Of a stretch of DNA of 27,164 bases, positions 24,637 through 27,164 are shown one piece after another. The notes beneath the pieces were generated by a model. That model did not search any database and was not told the DNA's origin. It worked only from the letters and a program-made list of their open reading frames with translations. Made by a program: the position numbers and the translations under genes. Every line of letters begins with the position of its first letter. Position 1 is the first letter of the stretch. Origin of the DNA: Aliitabrizicola sp031408575 (lineage in GTDB: Bacteria; Pseudomonadota; Alphaproteobacteria; Rhodobacterales; Rhodobacteraceae); NCBI GenBank assembly GCA_031408575.1, contig JANNWS010000070.1:1-27164 (forward strand). Reading direction: 5' to 3'.

Positions 24637-25086
24637 GTCGCGCCGGGTCAGGGCCGCGTTTCTCGCAGTTGCGCGACAGTTGACCCGGTTGAGGGTCCTA
24701 GCCGATGCCTCGTTAACCGTTTCTTAAGCGTCAACAGCCCCCAGGATCATAATCTACCACGGTATTCCGCCAGTAGCGAAAATCCGTCTAGCAAGCGTTT
24801 TGTGGATGCCGACCAAACGCGCAGTTTCGGAAGCGATTTTCGGAGGCAACTCAGTCGGATGAGCTGCCGTCACCCGCCATGCCGCGCCGCCCGTTGCCGC
24901 GCCTGTGAAGCCGAGCCCTCTGCGAACTGATACACCTCGCACCCTGTGGTCTTATCCAGCTGCGCCCCTACGCCGCGCCGCGCAACGAAGAAAGCCACAG
25001 GACTGTTTCCAGCGTCTCCCGAAGCCTCAAATCACTCCAAAAGCGGCCAAAACAGACGTATCGTCCGTCGCGCCTCAATCAACGTC

Positions 25087-25120
25087 GACTTCTGCCGGCC
25101 CGTGCGGGCCGGCAGAAGTC
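25087..25120. repeat. Perfect 15-bp inverted repeat with 4-base loop
   Basis: GACTTCTGCCGGCCC (25087-25101) and GGGCCGGCAGAAGTC (25106-25120) are perfect complements around GTGC. It would form a very stable hairpin or cruciform. No U-run flanks it. It could be a bidirectional terminator or a remnant of a mobile-element end. Its role cannot be settled from the sequence. Confidence 0.85.
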
Positions 25121-25224
25121 AGCATCCCCAAAATCCGGTCCTCGACAAGCTGCAACTCACGCTGCGCCACCGAGTCTTCGATCGCGGTGTAGCTCCTGAG
25201 CGTAACGTCATCGCCGCCAGCGTT

Positions 25225-25329
25225 TGACCCCACCCCTTTTGGGCCTGAATAGCCCCTAGATTTGTAGACGCCTTGCTTGGTAGTTTTTGAGGCAAGGAGG
25301 ACGAGATGTCCGGAGCTGAATTCGCAGAC
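25225..25329 (+). pseudogene. Leader and first codons of a gene cut by the IS6 element (possibly IS3-family orfA)
   Basis: A strong Shine-Dalgarno AGGAGG (25295-25300) sits five bases before an ATG at 25306. Only eight codons (MSGAEFAD) follow before the IS6 element begins. CCTTGCTT (25271-25278) can pair with AGGCAAGG (25290-25297, one G-T pair), partly burying the ribosome site. IS elements use such hairpins to block translation from outside transcripts. TGACCC at 25225 may be an element end, since IS3-family ends start TGA. The IS3-family assignment is from general resemblance plus the OrfB fragment beyond 26896 and is weak. Confidence 0.4.
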
Positions 25330-26148
25330 GGGTGCTGTCAGACGAATGCGAACCAGTCTCTGTTTGCCCAAACCCGCTTGGCGTCAGGCCATGCAAAGTT
25401 GACGCCACTCAAGGAGAGCGGCGGCGCGGTTGACCTTGAAATTGCCTCTGCTGAAGAGCCCGCGCTCCTGGTTGAAATGGTTGTGGATCGAAGAATGGAC
25501 TGCGGCGAATTTCTGAAGTGACCGCATCCGGCGAAAGCGGAGCATGGCACGCTCGCGTCGTCGAAAAGGCAGATGCGAGTTCTCTGCTCTGTTGTTCATC
25601 CAGCGACCAGTTTCCCGATCGTCAGGCATTCCGTGGTTCTTCAGCGCAGCGCCGTAGGACCGCAGCTTGTCAGTGACAATCACCTTGGGCTGGCCATGAC
25701 GTTTCATGGATTTCCTGATGAATTTCAATGCAGCCGTGCGATCTCGCTTCCTGGAGACGTACGCTTCCAGAACCTCGCCTTCGTGATCGACGGCGCGCCA
25801 TAGATAGTGTGTCACGCCGTTGATCTTCACGAAGACCTCGTCCAAGTGCCACCGCCAGTGGGGCAGGGACCGCATTCCCTCCACCCGTTTGCGGCGAATC
25901 TCAGCTGCAAACATCGGGCCAAATCTGTTCCACCAGAACCGCACGGTTTCGTGGCTGATCTCTATGCCGCGCTCATGCAACAGGTCCTCGACATTGCGCA
26001 GGGAGAGCGGATAGTGGACGTAGAGCATCACCGCCAGCCGGATGATCTCGGGGCTGGTTTTGAAATAGCGAAAGGGGCTCGGTTTGGTCATCCAGCTAGG
26101 CTAGGCGGCAAGGTCTGTCCGCTCAACAATTTTCCCCTGACAGCACCC
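25330..26148 (-). mobile_element. Complete IS6-family insertion sequence (819 bp)
   Basis: The ends are the 12-bp perfect inverted repeats GGGTGCTGTCAG at 25330-25341 and its complement CTGACAGCACCC at 26137-26148. The length and the single transposase gene match the IS6 family (about 0.8 kb). The family usually makes an 8-bp target duplication. The left flank TCGCAGAC and the right flank GACTGTGG do not match, which points to recombination between copies, cointegrate resolution or an adjacent deletion after insertion. The two flanks belong to different mobile-element fragments, which supports that reading. Confidence 0.88.
25384..26091 (-). CDS. IS6-family DDE transposase
   Basis: A 235-residue transposase that looks intact. 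It opens with an N-terminal DNA-binding part (FRYFKTSPEIIRLAVMLYV, then RNVEDLLHERGIEISHETV). The catalytic triad is D84 in WHLDEVFVKINGVTHYLWRA, D141 in VTDKLRSY and E170 in NNRAENSHLPFRRRERAM. The length and spacing are normal for IS6/IS26 relatives. It starts 57 bases inside the element's right-hand repeat. Because no frameshift is seen and both ends are present, the element may still be mobile by replicative transposition. Confidence 0.95.
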   Translation of the reverse strand: MTKPSPFRYFKTSPEIIRLAVMLYVHYPLSLRNVEDLLHERGIEISHETVRFWWNRFGPMFAAEIRRKRVEGMRSLPHWRWHLDEVFVKINGVTHYLWRAVDHEGEVLEAYVSRKRDRTAALKFIRKSMKRHGQPKVIVTDKLRSYGAALKNHGMPDDRETGRWMNNRAENSHLPFRRRERAMLRFRRMRSLQKFAAVHSSIHNHFNQERGLFSRGNFKVNRAAALLEWRQLCMA

Positions 26149-26895
26149 GACTGTGGGCCTACAGCCGCGACGAGCGGCCCTGGGGCAGCGCGATCCCGCC
26201 CGCCAGTTGGCATCAGTTCTCGTCCGACCGCAAAGGCCAGCACCCCAAGGATCATCTGTCGGAATACACTGGCTGGATGCACGCGGACGGCCATGCCGGG
26301 TTTGAGGATCTCTACCGATCCGGCGATATCCGCGAAGTCGCCTGCCTGGCCCACGTCCGCCGAAAGTTCGTCGATATTCACAAGGCCCAAGCTTCGGCCA
26401 TCGCCGATGAAGCGATCACGCGGATCGCCGCACTCTATGCGGTCGAGAAGGCCGCACGAGGCTCGCCGCCCGACAAGCGGGTGGAAATCCGACAGGCCGA
26501 GGCAAAACCTGTGTTCAACAGCCTTGACGCTTGGCTGAACACCCGACTCCACGACATATCTGGCAAAAGCCCACTGGCCGCCGCAATCCGGTATGCCCTC
26601 GGCCGCATGGCCCGCCTGCGTCCCTACCTCGACCACGGCATCCTCGAGATCGACAACAACACCGCCGAACGGGCCATGCGCTCGGTCGCCTTGGGCCGAA
26701 AAAACTACCTCTTCGTCGGATCACGAACCGGCGGCAAATCCGCCGCCATCGCCTACACCCTGATCGAAACCGCCAAACTCAACGGCGTCGATCCCCACGC
26801 TTGGCTCGCCGACACCCTCGCACGTATCCCAGACCATAAGATCAACCGGATCGATGACCTGCTGCCATGGAATGCACGCTCACCCCAGTCAGACC
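26149..26895 (+). pseudogene. IS66-family transposase TnpC, both ends missing
   Basis: From the IS6 boundary the frame reads LWAYSRDERPWGSAIPPASW, the middle of an IS66 TnpC DDE domain. It continues through the WMHADGHAGFEDLY aspartate motif and the late EIDNNTAERAMRSVALGRKN glutamate motif to DHKINRIDDLLPWN at about 26873. The N-terminal two-fifths or so is absent, cut by the IS6 element, and the natural C-terminus and right repeat are missing. An in-frame stop comes only at 26949-26951, after unrelated residues. TnpA and TnpB are not in the window. It is non-functional. Confidence 0.9.
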
Positions 26896-27015
26896 GGACG
26901 CTTACAGCAGAACGCCTACATCGAGCGCTACAACCGCACCGTCAGGCATGAATGGCTCGACCAATACATCATCGAAAGCATCGAGGAGGCCCAGGATCAC
27001 GCCACGCAATGGCTT
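26896..27015 (+). pseudogene. IS3-family OrfB (rve integrase) fragment
   Basis: A frame different from the TnpC remnant reads GRLQQNAYIERYNRTVRHEW, then LDQYIIESIEEAQDHATQWL. This is the segment with the catalytic glutamate (QQNAYIERYNRT) of IS3-family transposases. The usual continuation (WTYNNDRPN...) is replaced after the TGG CTT at 27010-27015 by unrelated sequence and a stop. About 40 codons survive. It is directly joined to the IS66 remnant, so at least one deletion or recombination fused them. Confidence 0.85.
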
Positions 27016-27051
27016 GTCTTATGCTGAACTCTGCTCCCGACGCATAAAGGA

Positions 27052-27088
27052 GCCACTGCCCGCCACGCCATTTATGGCGGGCAGTGGC
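27052..27088. repeat. Perfect 14-bp inverted repeat with 9-base loop
   Basis: GCCACTGCCCGCCA (27052-27065) and TGGCGGGCAGTGGC (27075-27088) are perfect complements around cgccattta. It lies 36 bases past the IS3 fragment in sequence I cannot assign (27016-27164). It may be the end structure of another mobile element or a terminator; no U-run follows. Confidence 0.8.
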
Positions 27089-27164
27089 GGCGGTTGGATC
27101 GTAAATGGCTGGGTCGTGATGGACCGTTCCAGAGTTTGATCAGCCGCCGTCTTCCCCAAGGGCC

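Larger units (their letters stand above)
24637..25329. other. 693 bases of decayed, unassigned sequence between betA and the IS6 element
   Basis: No intact gene was recognised; betB would often be expected here. An 8-bp inverted repeat CCGGGTCA...TGACCCGG (24643-24650, 24681-24688) lies just past betA and may terminate it. Minus-strand frames at 24754-24942 (ends ETARLVGIHKTLARRI, faintly helix-turn-helix-like) and about 25075-25215 (VAQRELQLVEDRILGML) have protein-like stretches, but I could not place them in a family and both lack convincing starts. A 15-bp perfect inverted repeat is listed separately. From about 25225 the sequence looks like the leader of a mobile element. Confidence 0.5.

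Noticed and set aside
24754..24942. 62-codon minus-strand ORF with a helix-turn-helix-like end
   Set aside because: The resemblance is faint, there is no ribosome site or neighbour to support it, and other frames over the same bases look equally protein-like. Kept only as part of the decayed region.
25075..25371. 98-codon minus-strand ORF spanning the IS6 boundary
   Set aside because: Its proposed start lies inside the IS6 terminal region, so the frame is an accident of the insertion. Only the last 45 residues look at all protein-like.

Overview
This is a GC-rich stretch of ordinary bacterial chromosome, with insertion-sequence debris at the right edge and probably also at the left. Gene content points to an alphaproteobacterium, most likely Rhodobacterales (Roseobacter/Paracoccaceae type). 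The clues are the short 445-residue prolyl-tRNA synthetase without the inserted editing domain, an HdaA-type DnaA-related gene next to ppk, a choXWV / betI-betC-betA choline cluster, and a C-rich hairpin followed by a 'cgaggatatt' motif that I recognise as a recurring intergenic element in that order. No rRNA, CRISPR array or phage was seen.

Layout. (1) 1-602: the tail of an unrecognised reading frame runs in from the left edge and abuts a DMT-family permease that has lost its 5' part. (2) 566-2690, minus strand: thymidine kinase and a DEAD-box RNA helicase. (3) 3148-11977, minus strand: nine genes run head to tail with very short gaps or 4-base GTGA overlaps. In transcription order they are an AI-2E-type permease, the HdaA-like regulator, polyphosphate kinase, an exopolyphosphatase/Ppx-GppA protein, a VOC protein, a GNAT acetyltransferase, a TerB-DnaJ protein, an endonuclease/exonuclease/phosphatase-fold protein and a small secreted protein. 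(4) 12125-16000, plus strand: proS, the LolC/E-LolD lipoprotein export transporter, and a small lipoprotein cytochrome c. (5) 16232-16315, minus: tRNA-Leu(UAA) with an encoded CCA end. (6) 16618-17826, plus: a secreted protein that seems to stack several small envelope-stress domains and ends in a META/HslJ domain. (7) 17936-24636: a choline uptake and glycine-betaine synthesis cluster. choX-choW-choV run leftward and betI-betC-betA run rightward from a shared 85-bp control region carrying a BetI-type palindrome. (8) 24637-27164: insertion-sequence scrapyard.

How the genes work together. ChoX binds choline in the periplasm and ChoW/ChoV import it. BetC makes choline from choline-O-sulfate, BetA would oxidise choline towards betaine aldehyde and glycine betaine, and BetI represses in the absence of choline. 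Two things break the expected pattern. betA has an in-frame TGA at codon 339, in an otherwise intact 550-codon frame. The betB (betaine aldehyde dehydrogenase) gene that commonly accompanies these genes is absent from the window, its possible place taken by decayed sequence and insertion elements.

The right-hand scrapyard holds one apparently intact IS6-family element (25330-26148, 12-bp perfect terminal repeats, full 235-residue transposase, no 8-bp target duplication). On its left is a translation start with a strong Shine-Dalgarno site that the element cuts off. On its right is an IS66-family TnpC fragment, joined in turn to an IS3-family OrfB fragment. I did not find a convincing previously undescribed system. 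The observations most worth a second look are the betA nonsense codon, the IS junctions, the multi-domain secreted protein and the hairpins listed below.
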